Of a stretch of 64,000 nt of DNA, positions 36,581 to 49,547 are shown one piece after another. Every line of letters starts with the position of its first letter. The stretch's first letter is position 1. Below the pieces are notes generated by a model. The model had not been told where the DNA came from. It saw only the letters and a program-made list of their open reading frames with translations, and did no database searches. This DNA is from Epiperipatus broadwayi. Lineage: Eukaryota > Onychophora > Udeonychophora > Euonychophora > Peripatidae. The stretch lies in the NCBI GenBank assembly GCA_028023455.1, contig JAQFVV010012535.1, positions 2,664,001 to 2,728,000 of the forward strand. The letters are read 5' to 3'. Both the position numbers and the translations under genes were made by a program.

Positions 36581-39121
36581 TGAAACAGTAAGATATGCCC
36601 TACCAATCTTAGTTTCACCTTGCCTTCCTGTTTCCTATCCTCATGCCTTATTTAAAACCCTAATTTTATTGTATTGTGTGTACTGGGTATATTTACCGAA
36701 ATCCCACCTAAATTTATATGTCTAATGGGGTGCCCAGAGTTTTATAATAATTAAAATTGTTTTAAATGGTTTTATTTCAAACCATCGAGTATATATTATG
36801 TATATGCTTGTACAGTAAAGTAGGTCACATATTCTCATCTACACACATATTGCGATAATATTTAAAATTTATGAAAATATTTTATTTAAAAGTTGTTGTT
36901 TTGAATCGATTTATTTTGTGATGTTATTTTACTATAATTATTTGCATTTAATCAAATAATATCACTGATAAATATTTCTGAAAATTAAATTCAAAAAGAG
37001 AGTTTTATAAATGTAAAGTGTTATTTAGTTTTCCAAAACATGGCATTTTCTTTAAATCAGTAAGGAAGGGAAAGAACAAGAGTGGCTAATTTTAACTATA
37101 TTGGTGCCAGTTTTACTAGTAGATTTGATAAGATTAAAACAGTGTTTATAAACAGATTTTAATTAGAAAATGCAGTCCGTGTTTTCAAATGTATTAATAA
37201 CTTAATGAATGGATTTTACCACCACAGGGTTAGATTGTAATCAGAGAGAGCATATAAATAGGGCTGATTGATTATTAGATTATTATTAGAGAGAGTTATT
37301 AATTAACCTACCTGATTGTGACAGCAGAAGTTATATTTTCTGTAATTTTGAAACTATTTTTTTGATTGCTTGTTTATTTGCATCTTTGGACTGACCGGCT
37401 TGCTTTGACAGTAAATCCAGTTTAAAAATCATTTAACCTCAGAATGACGAGGTAACAGGGCATAGGCTGTTTTCCCTTGGAATCCTGTGCCTCTGCTGTC
37501 CATCATTCAAAATCTGATGTCCTGTCACTGTATCATCAAATCCAACTGAACCAGCCAAAGAAATGCTGCTCCTGAGGTCTACTAACTGCTGCTGTGGAAC
37601 AATGAACCAAGAAAAATCATAAACTTTACTTAAGAACTTTGCTACCAACTTGAAAATGCCCACAGATGAATTTGAAAGAACAAGGTAATTAAAATCAACC
37701 CGAGATCTCAGAAACCTCCAAGCTGTATAGCTAATAATTTTTGTATATTCTTTAAATGTATTTATTCAAGTGTTGTTTTCTAATGCATGCTGAACTTGTG
37801 CTTGGGTTGATTTTCTATTAAATTTATCAATGTCTTATTTAAATGTATTATAATGAAATATCTAATTAATTTCATTAGGCAAATGCGAGTTACGTAGGAA
37901 AGTTAAATAATGCGTGGTTTCCATCTTAGTTTGTAAACCACAAACATGCATATTCCCTCTCCCATCTCTTAAATATGTTTTAAAGTATTTTGTATAAAAT
38001 AAGTTTGTTAAGAAGTATAACTTTGTTAGAATAAATATTTATTTATCTTAAGTTTGTTGAGAGTCTGCTGGCCATTAAAATATGAAAGTTGAGAGTGAGC
38101 TATTTCTGTTCTTTAATAAATTGCCCTTTATTTTATTAAGTCTTTTAAAATTAAACTGTGTTGCTAGTAAATATGCATGGGTGCTGGAATCCTACTGCTG
38201 GCAAAGGTCATCATCATTCAAATCCATCCCCTTATTTTATTCCACAGTTCCCAGTACAGTGCTACAATGGCACCTGGGAATTAATTCGCATACGTCCCCA
38301 CAGTTACGAAGCTCCTGGGTGCAGACCAGGCTTGAGCTGTGAGTGGGCTAGAGATATCCCAAATAAAAGACGAAATGCCTATCCAATGTTACGACCTTTC
38401 CTTTATATTTTATAAAGTTGCATACTCATAAACTGCACCCCTCCTTGGCATTTATTCGCTGGCACCACCATAGATTTCCCTGATTAATTATTAAAAGGAT
38501 TCTATTTAAATGAATTTCAAATCTGTTTAATATAGCTTGATCTTATAATCTAGTTAATCACTTCGCGAGCGACTCTTGCTCTCCACTTAAGTTTCCAATT
38601 ATAAATATTTTAGAATAATTCAAACTCTGTTAGACTTTACTTGACTTGTATATGCCTACCATGTCACTATATTTTAGACACGTTATCTAAACAAACCCAA
38701 GTACGAGGTATCAGCCATCTTGTTATTTATTGTATATCGCTATCCAATTTATATTGCTAAACTATTTTATTATTAAATTATTAAAATCTTATTTGTAAAT
38801 TTATTTCTTTTCTTTATTTATTCAGGGTGCAATCTAAATTACATAGCACATTAAACTTATCTTTGGCATAACTATAAGTTACTGTTAAGCTAGGGTTATT
38901 TTAGATTTAGAGTCTTTCGATTTTTCCCTGATCACCGGCACCAGCATGAAATTATACTATTAGTAGCATCAAATGTGTTATCACATAGAGGGTGTTGTGG
39001 AGTTTGGACTTTGGATTCGAACTTGGGATTTTTGGGAGGTAACTCTTGTAGTGTTGAGTTCTATGTCCTGGGTTTAAATTCAGCAGTGTGCTAGTGAGAT
39101 AGACATGATTTGACTGTTACA
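36581..39121 (+). repeat. E2 5' LTR
   Basis: TATA box CATATAAATAGGGC (TATAAATA at 37253-37260) is a good core-promoter candidate, preceded by GTAATCAGAGAGAG. Short ORFs in it (for example 37439-37663 minus and 38082-38342 plus) are not supported as genes. Confidence 0.9.
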
Positions 39122-39142
39122 TAGTATTTTTTTCCAGGTCCA

Positions 39143-39162
39143 TGGCGCTTTACAATGTGAGG
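39143..39162 (+). promoter_or_regulatory. E2 PBS-like motif
   Basis: TGGCGCTTTACAATGTGAGG, 21 bases after the LTR end, aligned with the E1 motif at the same offset. It resembles the tRNA-Lys1,2 PBS (TGGCGCCCAACGTGGGGC). Confidence 0.5.
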
Positions 39163-40108
39163 CTTCAATTTAAACACCCACAAACCCCTGATAGTAACTA
39201 GTTTGTTTAATTACCCATTTCTTGTAGTTCAATATTTTCAATATCGTGATTTATATTTTAAGATATTATTATATGTATTTTGTTTGGCTCGGGCCTTTAG
39301 ACAATCACTTGGAGATTTCAGTTTAATATAGTATGACACGAGCAATATATATGTAAACTTTGTCAACTCTGGTCATGTTATAAAAATATATGTGCACTAA
39401 TTACTGTACTAAATATAATTCCAAAAAAAAATAGTGCAACATATATAGTTTTGTATCGAATAAGATTTGTAAAAATAAAAATATATGATTGTTTAATTGA
39501 ATGTCCGGAATCAAATGAAATAATTCAGTTAAATATTCCTGGGGGAGGTTAATGATATAGATGTGGCCAGAGATGGGATTGCACCTTGAAATAATGATGA
39601 TGAACAGATTGTTTCATGCATGTAAAGCTGTAAAATTTGGATTTGATCAATTTATGTATAGCTATTTATGTAAACAAGTTTTTGTAAAAATAATAATGAT
39701 CATAATCTTTTGTAAATCTATCTATCTGATATCATTGAACAAGAGGGAATGACAGTGAGATACACATTGAGATACCTGAGTCTAGAAAATAATTAAATAT
39801 TACACCGCCAAACAGTTGAGCAAGCAGCAAAAGAAATCTGAATAATAAAATAATTATATTTTGTTCTAATTTTCAAAATAATAAAGAAGCAGCATAATGA
39901 AACCAGTACAGGACAAAACAAGGATGCATGGAAAGGCTAGAGACCGAGTGGAAGACAGCCAGTCGCCATTGTCTAATAAAGAAGTTTAATTAAAAGGACT
40001 TTAAAATTATAAATATCTTAAAAAATAATAATAACCAGAAAATTAGTGATCCAGAATTGTCACTTATAGTGAAGAATTATAATAACATTTTAGAATACTA
40101 AAACCAAA

Positions 40109-41172
40109 ATGGAAGGGTTAGAACAAAAAAACATAGACACATCCGGAGTTCCAGAATCTCCAACACCAGTAACAAAAATAATCCAGCAAATGACAAATAC
40201 AGACTTTCAAATTAAATATATAGAAGAACTCTTCAAATGACAAGCTGAAGAAGCCAGAATCAGGCACGAAGAAGACCGAGAAGAAAAGTGAGAAATAAGA
40301 GAACTGCTCATATTTTTACTTAATGAAGTCAAAGAACTCCATGAGAAACAGGGTGTGCTCCAACAAAAACTCAACTAGAAACATGAAATAGAAGATAGGC
40401 TCACTCCAAAATTAAATTTGGAAACTTTAGTTCTAAAAACAGAAGATAATAAAAAAGAGGCGAAAAATGAAGAAGAGAGTAATCAAAACAAAACCATCAA
40501 TCAATGAAGAGGAAAATAGTAAAAGCCCTGAAATTGACAATATCAGTAGAACCATGATGCCTGGCCCAAGCATTCAAACCCAGTTGGCAAAGATCATCCA
40601 CATCAAAATATTCTGAGGGGAGATTGGGGAAAACCTCATTTGCACATAGATAGCTTGAAAGACTTCTTTACATTCTCTGAGGCAGAACCAAAAGAACAAA
40701 TTGCTAGTGCCACCCACCATTTACATGGCTATGTGAAGGACTGGTGGAGCATCATAAAAGAAAAACCTGGAGACTTCACCAAGTATAGCAAGGCCTTATT
40801 GAGACACTACTGGAGCGAGGAATGCCAGAATGGCACTTCAATACCATCTCCCAAAAAAAATATGGAAGCATCAAAGAAACACACACACAATTCTATATGC
40901 AGCAAGTGAATCATCTGAGATCACTCACCACCTTCTCATTTTCTGACCCACACATTATCCGCATCATCCAGCAGAACATGTCTCTGTCGATTCAACAGGT
41001 GATGGATGGAAGCAGAATTAAAGACACAGAGGAGATGGCAGAATTTCTCACTACATTGGACTTCAGTCCTTGGGCCAATGAACTGCCAGACAAAGAAAAG
41101 AGATTGCACCATCCAAGAGGACATTCTTCGAGTATGAGAGATCGGTACTACCCACCTGACCCAGGAGAATAG
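40109..41172 (+). pseudogene. gag: E2 gag, degraded
   Basis: Begins at ATG 40109 (MEGLEQKN) with a charged coiled-coil N-terminus. In-frame stops are TGA 40238, TGA 40289 and TAG 40376; frameshifts lie near 40630 and 40825. The capsid-like part is visible at 40640-40820: DSLKDFFTF, HHLHGYVKDWWSI and LLRHYWSEE, matching E5 (HLQGESQVWWNSL, YWSEE). The C-terminal part (40822-41172) has IIRIIQQNM, TLDFSPWANELPDK and ends DRYYPPDPGE. The fold is that of Ty3-type retrotransposon Gag capsids by motif. No zinc knuckle, protease or RT follows before the 3' LTR. Confidence 0.8.
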
Positions 41173-41504
41173 CAAAAAATGAATTGAACTTGGACACTTG
41201 CCTAATTTTTGACCTACAATAACTTGAATTTGGACATTTATCTACACCTGAATTTGGACACTTTTATATAGACTTTAAAATTTTTTTTTATATATATTTC
41301 TAATTTGAATTTGAACAGTCAACAAAAATGCATCAAAATATATATACATTTTGCTAGTGAAAAAATGTTGAATAATGTTGAAATATGATTCGGGTATATC
41401 ATTAAATCTCATTGCCCCTTGTCAAATTTTTTTTTGTGCTGATATTCAAAAACACTAGTAAACACTGGTTGTAAAATCTTTTTTTTTTAATTTTTTTTAA
41501 ATAC

Positions 41505-41514
41505 TAAGGGAATG
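41505..41514 (+). promoter_or_regulatory. E2 polypurine tract
   Basis: TAAGGGAATG directly before the 3' LTR, identical to the E1 tract. Confidence 0.7.
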
Positions 41515-44058
41515 TGAAACAGTAAGATATGCCCTACCAATCTTAGTTGCACCTTGCCTTCCTGTTTCCTACCCTCATGCCTTATTTAAAACCCTAATTT
41601 TATTGTATTGTGTGTGTACTGGGTATATTTACCAAAATTCCACCTAAATTTGTATGTCTAATGGGGTGCCTGGAGTTTTATAATAATTAAAATTGTTTTA
41701 AACGGTTTTATTTTCAAACCGTCAAGTATATATTACGTATATGCTTGTACAGTAAAGTAGGTCACATATTCTCATCTACACACATACTGTGATAATATTT
41801 AAAATTTATGAAAATATTTTATTTAAAAGTTGTTGTTTTGAATCGATTTATTTTGTGATGTTATTTCTCTATAATTATTTGCATTTATTCAAATAATATC
41901 ACTGATAAATATTTCTGGAAATTTCAAAAAGAGAGTTTTATAAATGTAAAGTGTTATTTAGTTTTCAAAAACATGCTATTTTCTTTAAATCAATGAGGGA
42001 CGAAAAGAAGAATAGTGGCTAATTTTAACCATATTGGCAACCAGTTTTACTAGTAGATTTGATAAGATTAAAATGGTGTTTACGAACAGATTTTAATTAG
42101 AAAATACAGTTCGTGTTTTCAAATGTATTAATAACTTAACGAATGGATTTTACCACCACAGGGTTAGATTGTAATCAGAGAGAGCATATAAATAGGGCTG
42201 ATTTATTATTAGATTATTATTAGAGAGAGTTATTAATTAACCTACCTGATTGTGTCAGCAGAAGTTATATTTTCTGTAATTTTGAAACTATTTTTCCGAT
42301 TACTTGTTTATTCACGTCTTTGGACCGACCGGCTTGCTTTGACAGTAAATCCAGTTTTAAAATCATTTAACCTCAGAATGGTGGGGTAACAAGGCATAGG
42401 CGGTTTTCCCTCAGGACCCTGTGCATCGGCCATCCGTCATTCAAAATCCGATGTCCTGTCACTGTATCATCAAATCCAACTGAACCAGCCAAAGAAATGC
42501 TGCTCCTGAAGTCTACTAACTGCTGCTGCAGAACAATGAACCAAGGAAAATCATAACTTTACTTAAAAACTTTGCTACCAACTTGGAACTGCCCACAAAT
42601 GAATTTGAAAGAACAACGTAATTAAAATCAACCCGAGATCTTGGAAACCTCCAAGCTATATAGCTAATAAATTTTGTACATTCTTTAAATGTATTTATTC
42701 GAGTGTTGTTTTCTAATGCATGCTGAACTTGTGCTTGGGTTGATTTTCTATTATATTTATCAATGTCTTATTTAAATGTATTATAATGAATATTTAATTA
42801 ATTTTTTTACGCAAATGCGAGTTACGTAGGGAAGTTAAATAATGCGTGGTTTCCATCTTAGTTTGTAAACCACAAACATGCATATTCCCCCTCCCATCTC
42901 TTAAATATGTTTTAAAGTATTTTGTGTAAAATAAGTTTGTTAAGAAGTATAACTTTGTTAGAATAAATATTTATTTAACTTAAGTTTGTTGAGAGTCTGC
43001 TGGTCATTAAAATATGAAAGTTGAGAGTGAGCTATTTCTGGTCATTAATAAATTGCCCTTTATTTTATTAAGTCTTTTAAAATTAAACTGTGTTGCTAGT
43101 AAATATGCATGGGTGCTGAAATCCTAATGTTGACAAAGGTCATCATCATTCAAATCTGTCTCCTTATTTTACTCCGCGGTTCCCACTACAGTGCTACAAT
43201 GGCACCTGGGAATTATTTCGTGTACATCCCCACAGTTACAAAGCTCCTGGGTTAGGGCCAGGCTTGAGCTGTGAGTGGGCTAGAGATGTGCCAAATAAAA
43301 GGTGAAATGTTTATCCAATGCCACGACCTTTCCTTCATATTTTATAAGGTTGCATACTCTTAAACTGAACCCCTCTTTGGCATATATTCACTGGCACCAT
43401 CGTATATTTCCCTGATTAATTATTAAAAGAATTCTATTTAAATGAATTTCAAATCCATTCAGTATATCTCGATCTTATAATCTAATTAATCACTTCGCAA
43501 GCGATTCTCGCTCTCCATTTAAGTTTCCAATTATAAATATTTTAGAATATTTCACACTCTGTTGGACTTTACTTCACTCGTATATGCTTACTGTGTCACT
43601 ATATTTTAGACATGTTATCTAAATGAACCCAAGTACGAGGTATCAGCCATCTTGTTATTTTTTGTATATTGCTATCCAATTTATATCGCTAAACTATTTT
43701 ATTATCAAATTATTAAAATCTTATTTGTAAATTTATTTCTTTTCTTTATTTATTCGGCGTGCAATCTAAATTACATAGCATATTAAACTTATCTTTGGCA
43801 CATCTATAAGTTACTGTTAAATGAACCTAGGGCTATTTTAGATCTACAGTCTTTTGTTTTCTCCTTGATCACCGGCACCGGCATAAAATTATACTATTAG
43901 TAGCATCAAAAGTGTTATCACATAGAGGGCATTGTGGAGTTTGGACTTTAGATTCGAACTTGGGATTTCTGGGAGGTAACTCTCCTAGTGTTGAGTTCTA
44001 TGTCGCGGGTTTAAATTCTGCAGTGTGTTAGCGAGATAGATATGATTTGACTGTTACA
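41515..44058 (+). repeat. E2 3' LTR
   Basis: 2544 bp copy of 36581-39121 with scattered substitutions, many C/T or G/A. The TATA box is conserved at 42187-42194. Confidence 0.9.
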
Positions 44059-44061
44059 AAT

Positions 44062-44097
<36 letters not shown>
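44059..44097. repeat. (TA)n tract
   Basis: TA repeat with one interruption, on the right flank of E2. Confidence 0.9.
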
Positions 44098-44811
44098 ATA
44101 ATTAAGTTCCAACCAGTAACCACCTAAACATTCACAGTAAAATATAGTAATCAATATTTCTCACTGCTGTCAAGGCAACCTTCACACCTTTTAATAGCAA
44201 GAATGGAATCCATTCTTACTAGGTCCATTGAATATATATGGACACTTAAAGCTTGCAGCTTGACTACAGAGTATGAAATATTGATACATTGAAGTTTAAA
44301 TAAACCTCTTTAAACATGAAATAAACATGTCGCTGTAATGCAGACTAATAAATAGTCAATTAACATTACAAACTGAAATACTTTTAAACTGTCCATGTAT
44401 TATTTAGAAATAATAAGCGAAATAGTGCCTAAAGCTAATCTGGGATAATGATATAATTAAGTTGCAATCAGTAACCACCTAAACATTCACAGTAAAATAT
44501 AGTAATCAATATTTCTCACTGCTGTCAAGGCAACCTTCACACCTTGTAATAGCAAGAATGGAATCAATTCTTACTAATGGTCCATTGAATATATGTTTAA
44601 AGAGGTTTATTTAAACTTCAATGTATCAATATTTCATACTCTGTAGTCAAGTTGCAAGCTTTAAGTGTCCATGTATATTTAATGGACCATTAGTAAGAAT
44701 GGATTCCATTCTTGCTATTAAAAGGTGTGAAGGTTGCCTTGATGGCAGTGAGAAATATTGATTACTATATTTTATTGTGAATGTTTAGGTGGTTACTGGT
44801 TAGAACTTATA
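44098..44811. repeat. Complex foldback: two direct copies and one inverted copy
   Basis: A block with CAGTAACCACCTAAACATTC at about 44115 and 44470 (direct) is mirrored at about 44596-44810, which ends GAATGTTTAGGTGGTTACTG. The shared block includes CTTTAAGTGTCCAT and GTCAAGGCAACCTTCACACC. There is no ORF; it resembles a MITE/foldback family with a partial tandem duplication. Confidence 0.85.
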
Positions 44812-44821
44812 TATATATATA

Positions 44822-44866
<45 letters not shown>
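44811..44866. repeat. (TA)n microsatellite at E5 boundary
   Basis: TA tract of about 55 bp with one CACT interruption, ending at the E5 LTR start. Confidence 0.95.
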
Positions 44867-44870
<4 letters not shown>

Positions 44871-46633
44871 GATCACGCATACTGCGGTCACACATCTAAA
44901 TATTAAACATTCAAATAATATTAAATATTATGTTTGGAAGAAAAAATAAAAAAAGAAAAAGTGAGCTTGGAAAAATTTACAGAACAAAGAAATGTTTCAA
45001 CTAATTAAAAAAAGAGAGAGGGAATTAGAATCAAAAGATTCTTATCTTTTACCCTCCAAAGTTCAGGTTTTGGTGAAATTAAAGTATAAAATTAGAGATA
45101 TTGGAAATATATGTTAAAAAATAAAGCGATAAAGAAATATAAATAAAATGCAAGTTAAAATCCGATTTTGAAAGAAAGTAAAGTTTAAAAAAGATAAAAA
45201 AAACCTTAAATAGCACACAAAACAGAGAAAGTTAGACATGATCAAAAGATAAGGATCTGGGTTTTAAAGTACACATTTGACGATAAACAAAATGCATGTA
45301 TGGAGTGTATTTGAAGCCAGATATAGACAGAAATAATAAATGCTTGTCCAAATTTAAAAAAAAAAAAAAGAAAAACATGTATTAAAATCTATTTAATTAA
45401 AATCAAGAATATTGAAATAAATAAAGGTACATAGTGCTACGAGAGTGGGTAAAACCAATTTACATATGGCCGAAGGCATAGTAAGAAAGAAGGTGTGAAT
45501 AAAAGTGAAACAAAGGATCAGAAGGACAAAGGCTGGTGGAATTTTTTAATTAAAAAAAGTTTTCAGGAGAGATTAGAGCTAGAGACTTCGTGTTGAGAGG
45601 GTGGTAAAACACAGCTCTGATAATCAACTGATATAGTTAACAAATATGACTTTTAACATCGGTGCGTCATCTAGAATGGCTGGCTAAGGCCATCGTGATC
45701 ACTGGTTGATCCGGACTTGATGTACTAATGGTTCTTGTCAAGATGTAATAACTGCCGTCATAGCACCTGCCGGTGGATTCATTTAGTTGCCTTGTCCTCG
45801 ATGCCTTGTCCTTGATGCCTCGTCCATGATACCTTAATACTGAGAAGCTATACACAACCAAATCTAACCTACAAGCGACTGTCTCTCCTAAATAAGTGGA
45901 GAAATCAATGTGGTGGTCGGCAAGAGGTCGGATAAATTCAGAGACTAAAATCTAGGTAAAGATACATACTATTTTTTATATATTTCAATGTGTACATCAT
46001 TTACTTAGACAATGGCCACATGCATTTTTGTGAATGATAAAAACATTCTTGAAATTTTTTTTGATAAATACCCAGAATGACGATTTATAAATGTACCATC
46101 ATTTATAAGAGTTTTTTATGTGTTGTTTTCCTTGTAGCACTATAGATCACAATCTGTTTTATTTAATGTTAATGTGTTTTATAGATCTTTTTTATGATTG
46201 ATTTATTCTATTAAATATATATTTTTTCTATTTAAATCTGTCTTGTCTCATTCTTCGCCACGTCCAAAAAGGGATAGTCTAGTCTTAGGGTGGGAAAACT
46301 ATTATTCATTTTTTTTATTCATTTTTTTATTATTATTGAATTAACACATGGAAATTGGTGGTGCAGTGTTTGATTCCATTAAATTTATAAATCATCCAAG
46401 CACTGTAACTCTGTCAGATCTTACAGCAGTCGGGAGAAAGTTGATCGGGAAATATAACCTGGGGCTATATCCGTATAGCATACAGGTTCAGTCAAATACG
46501 GAGATAGACTCGTCTATTTCCGTATTTGTCTCTGCTTGCGGTAATGGAAAGTGGACGATTTTGAATTATAGAATTCCCCATTATGTACACATAAAAGAGA
46601 AGTTTAGTCTTCGATCATCATGTGCCCATTACA
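44867..46633 (+). repeat. E5 5' LTR
   Basis: 1767 bp. Contains a 95-codon stretch near its 3' end (see 46348-46677) and several A-rich runs. No clear TATA box. Confidence 0.88.
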
Positions 46634-46677
46634 TATTTTGGGCGCCAGTCCAGGATCTGAAATTTCTGCGCAATTAA
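46348..46677 (+). other. ORF in E5 LTR end, 109 codons, unknown
   Basis: Starts MEIGGAVFDSIKF and runs through GRKLIGKYNLGLYPYSIQV past the LTR end into the PBS region. The 3' LTR copy (51191-51517) keeps the same frame open with several amino acid changes. No family recognised. It may be open only because both LTRs are recent copies; it lacks a plausible translation context. Confidence 0.3.
46639..46659 (+). promoter_or_regulatory. E5 PBS-like motif
   Basis: TGGGCGCCAGTCCAGGATCT five bases after the LTR end. The position fits a PBS; the tRNA is not identified. Confidence 0.4.
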
Positions 46678-47393
46678 TAATCACGTGTTAAATAATTTCA
46701 TAAGATAACGTAAATATTTTAAAAAATAAAAAATTAAAATATATATATATATGTGTTTCAATATATAAAATTAGCATTGTAAGTTAAAGTGGTGAGAAGC
46801 GAAGATGAAGGGGATAGGTTTTATTTTATGATATTCTATATGAGCATTTCACATCAAATGTGTACAAAGAATAGAAAGAGGGGGAATTATTTTTTGTTAT
46901 TATTACGAAAGTTTGAAATGCGCAGTGAGGGATATCATCGGAGACAAGAACATTTAGACAAGTTGTAACGAACAAAGAACTGATTATATCAAATGATTGC
47001 TATAATGTAATATAAATAATTTTTAAAAAAAGAAAGAGAATAACACAAAGTTTCATGAAAGTTTACGCTAAATAATAGAAAAAAATGTGCATCATTTAAT
47101 GGAGGTATAGGGGTCAGAGGTAGATGAGTGGGGGAAATAGAGGACAATCATCAAGGTGGACAGGCAGTCAGGTGAACCTAAGGCAGGTGAACAAGAGGGT
47201 GAACCAGAGTGCGGATGTTTGGGTTGGCTAGCGATCTGAATGCTAATCGATAAATAATACAGATACTAAAGTTAATCAAAGTGAAAACATAAAGTCAGTC
47301 AAAAGAAGTTGAGTATAAGTCGAGTCAGAAGGGGTCAATAGTAGTAATAATCATTCTAGATATAAAGAAGGGTTAAATAAAAATCATATTTAT

Positions 47394-48683
47394 GTGTACA
47401 AGGGCTCAAGCCAAAATGGACATCAAGAAGAGGAAGTAAAGGAAGGAAATGAAGAGGAGATGAAAGTAAAGGATACAATAGCCTATGGTAATATCATGGA
47501 TATGTTAAAGCAAATGAGGGTGGAGCAAGAACAATTCATGAAAGAATTCATGGATAGACAAGAGATAAGGATAGAAGAATGGATGGTAAAGGTAGAAACA
47601 GACAACTGGAAAAGAGTGGCTGAAGTCAGGGAAGAAATGAGAAATGAGGTCATCTAGCAATCAAAGGCTAAGGACACATGGGATGGATTTCACCAAGAGA
47701 TTAAGAGGGATGAACAAAGGAGTATAGGGCCATGTGCATATGAGGAATCAGAAATAGTTGAGGACAGAGGTAGAGAGTCAGCAAGATTGGATTGGAAGGA
47801 CATAGGGCCACCAGAAAGGGAGATAAGACAGTTAGATGAAGAGGAAGTAGTTAGAGTGGAGGATCATAGAATGATGATGATGAGCATACAGGAGAATTTA
47901 AGTCAGGTGGCAAAGGTAGTAGCAGGGTTAAATACAAAAGTTGAAGAGAGTATAAGGAGGTCAGCCAATAGCAGCACCAATACCAACATAGAGGGCATAG
48001 GACCAAGAACCAGTGGAGAATGTAGAATGGTGGGATATGGAAATTGCATGGATTATCTTGTGGGTTTCCACCAATTTCTGAAGATCCAAGTCTTCGCTGG
48101 AAACCCTGGAGAAAGCCCAATGGAGCATTTGAACAGCCTGGAACGGTACTTCAAATTCGGTAGAATGAGTGAGGAGGCCAAGATAGCAGTCGCCTGCAGC
48201 CATTTGCAGGGCGAATCTCAAGTCTGGTGGAACTCACTGTTCCAGAAACCCATCACATTTGCAGGATATCATAAAGCATTGAAGACCAGTTATTGGAGTG
48301 AGGAACTCCAAGAAGATATGTTGCATCGGATAAAACAGGATAAATGAAGACCGGAGGAATCATTTATAACATTCTTCCATTGTCAAGTGGCTAAGTTACG
48401 AATGATGACTGCAAATCCATTATCTGAGACGCAGATACTCCGGATAATTAGGCCCGGGTTTCCAAAGGATTTAGAACGAGCTCTAATCAGTACAGAGAGG
48501 AAGATGGTGGACCGGGTGGCCGTATTGCTGAGTGCATTGGACACCACCAGGGACAACCAAAAGGAAGATGGATGGCAATCTGGACCGCCTCTAAAAGAAT
48601 CACTGATAGTAAAAAATGGATGGGATCCTGGGGAAGGACGATGGCAAGAAAACCGGGGATATTCTATGGGATGGAACCCGTGA
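47394..48683 (+). pseudogene. gag: E5 gag, one frame with TAG and TGA stops
   Basis: About 430 codons in one frame, broken at TAG 47655 and TGA 48345. N-terminal 200 residues: charged, with MRVEQEQFMKEFMDRQE. Capsid-like region: FHQFLKIQVFAGNPGESP, LNSLERYFKFGRMSEEAKI, SHLQGESQVWWNSLF and TSYWSEELQ. After the TGA it continues VAKLRMMTANPLSETQIL, IIRPGFPKDLERALI and VAVLLSALDTT, ending in a Gly/Trp/Arg-rich tail (WDPGEGRWQENRGY). The FxGxPGExP, LxGxxxxWW and YWxEE landmarks match Ty3-type Retrotrans_gag. No CCHC knuckle and no PPDPG tail. This is the best-preserved gag core in the window. Confidence 0.85.
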
Positions 48684-49547
48684 AGGCAGGAACCCAAGGA
48701 GGCAGGAAACTGGACAACAGAGATGGGAGACGGAATGTAAGCATCCATGACAGAGGGCCATGAGCCTAGGGAGCAAACCCCACATCCCAAAGGAGGCAGA
48801 GGTGATGTCAATAGAGAAAGACAACCACCAGATAAGACTAAAGGCAGTCACAGATAAAGGAAGGATTTACTGATAACAAGGTTGGAAATGGAAATGGACC
48901 ACGATTCATGTAGACTGGACTGTAATATTGATCCTGATAGCATAAAGAAATGATGAGCCGATAAGTGGAAAAAGGGATGAAGGACATTATGATAAAATAA
49001 GAAAGCATATGATAAATAATAGTGTGAGGTCATAGATAGAGGCTGAAGGCATGTAGGTTTAGATATTGGTAGATAGGTCTGAACAGTATTTGGTGATGCC
49101 TTCTTCATTATTCTTTCATGTATGTTCTGCAGTGCACCAAATCTTATCATACAGAGAACACAGGGACAGAGATCCCATTCTCATAATGACTCACTGGATT
49201 GAGATTTCCAGTTAGATATTGGACAGATATCGCGAGTCAATGGTTCAGAGACCAGTCTATGGGGGAAAGAACCCCTTGTATAAATTAAGAGCTATCAGAA
49301 AATATACTGAGCTTATGGATGAGTTGGACTTAAAGATGCCAGCCTCCCAGCCCCACCTCGGTAATAGTGACCAGAGTTGGCACTTAGGGGTTTATCATTT
49401 GCAGGATGTGATGTATGAACAGGTTTAATCGGGTCACAGAGATATCCTGTGGATCCAAACCTGTATATACAAGTATGAGGCAGGAATAAAATGCATGTAA
49501 TGCTAATGACAAGATTAAATTGGTTCGGCAATGCTGGTTGGGTCATC

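Larger units (their letters stand above)
36581..44058 (+). mobile_element. Element E2: complete gag-only LTR retrotransposon
   Basis: LTRs 36581-39121 (2541 bp) and 41515-44058 (2544 bp), about 95% identical by eye, start TGAAACAGT and end GACTGTTACA. The internal 2.39 kb has a PBS-like motif, one broken gag and a PPT. It lies between TA tracts; the flanks (ATAT left, AATT right) do not form an exact TSD, possibly because the TA tract slipped. It is a diverged relative of E1: same termini, same leader start (TAGTATTTTTTTCCAGGTCC) and same PPT. Confidence 0.85.

Noticed and set aside
37439-38415. Several 70-85 codon ORFs in the E2 5' LTR
   Set aside because: The frames are broken in the 3' LTR copy (41515-44058), as expected for non-coding LTR sequence.
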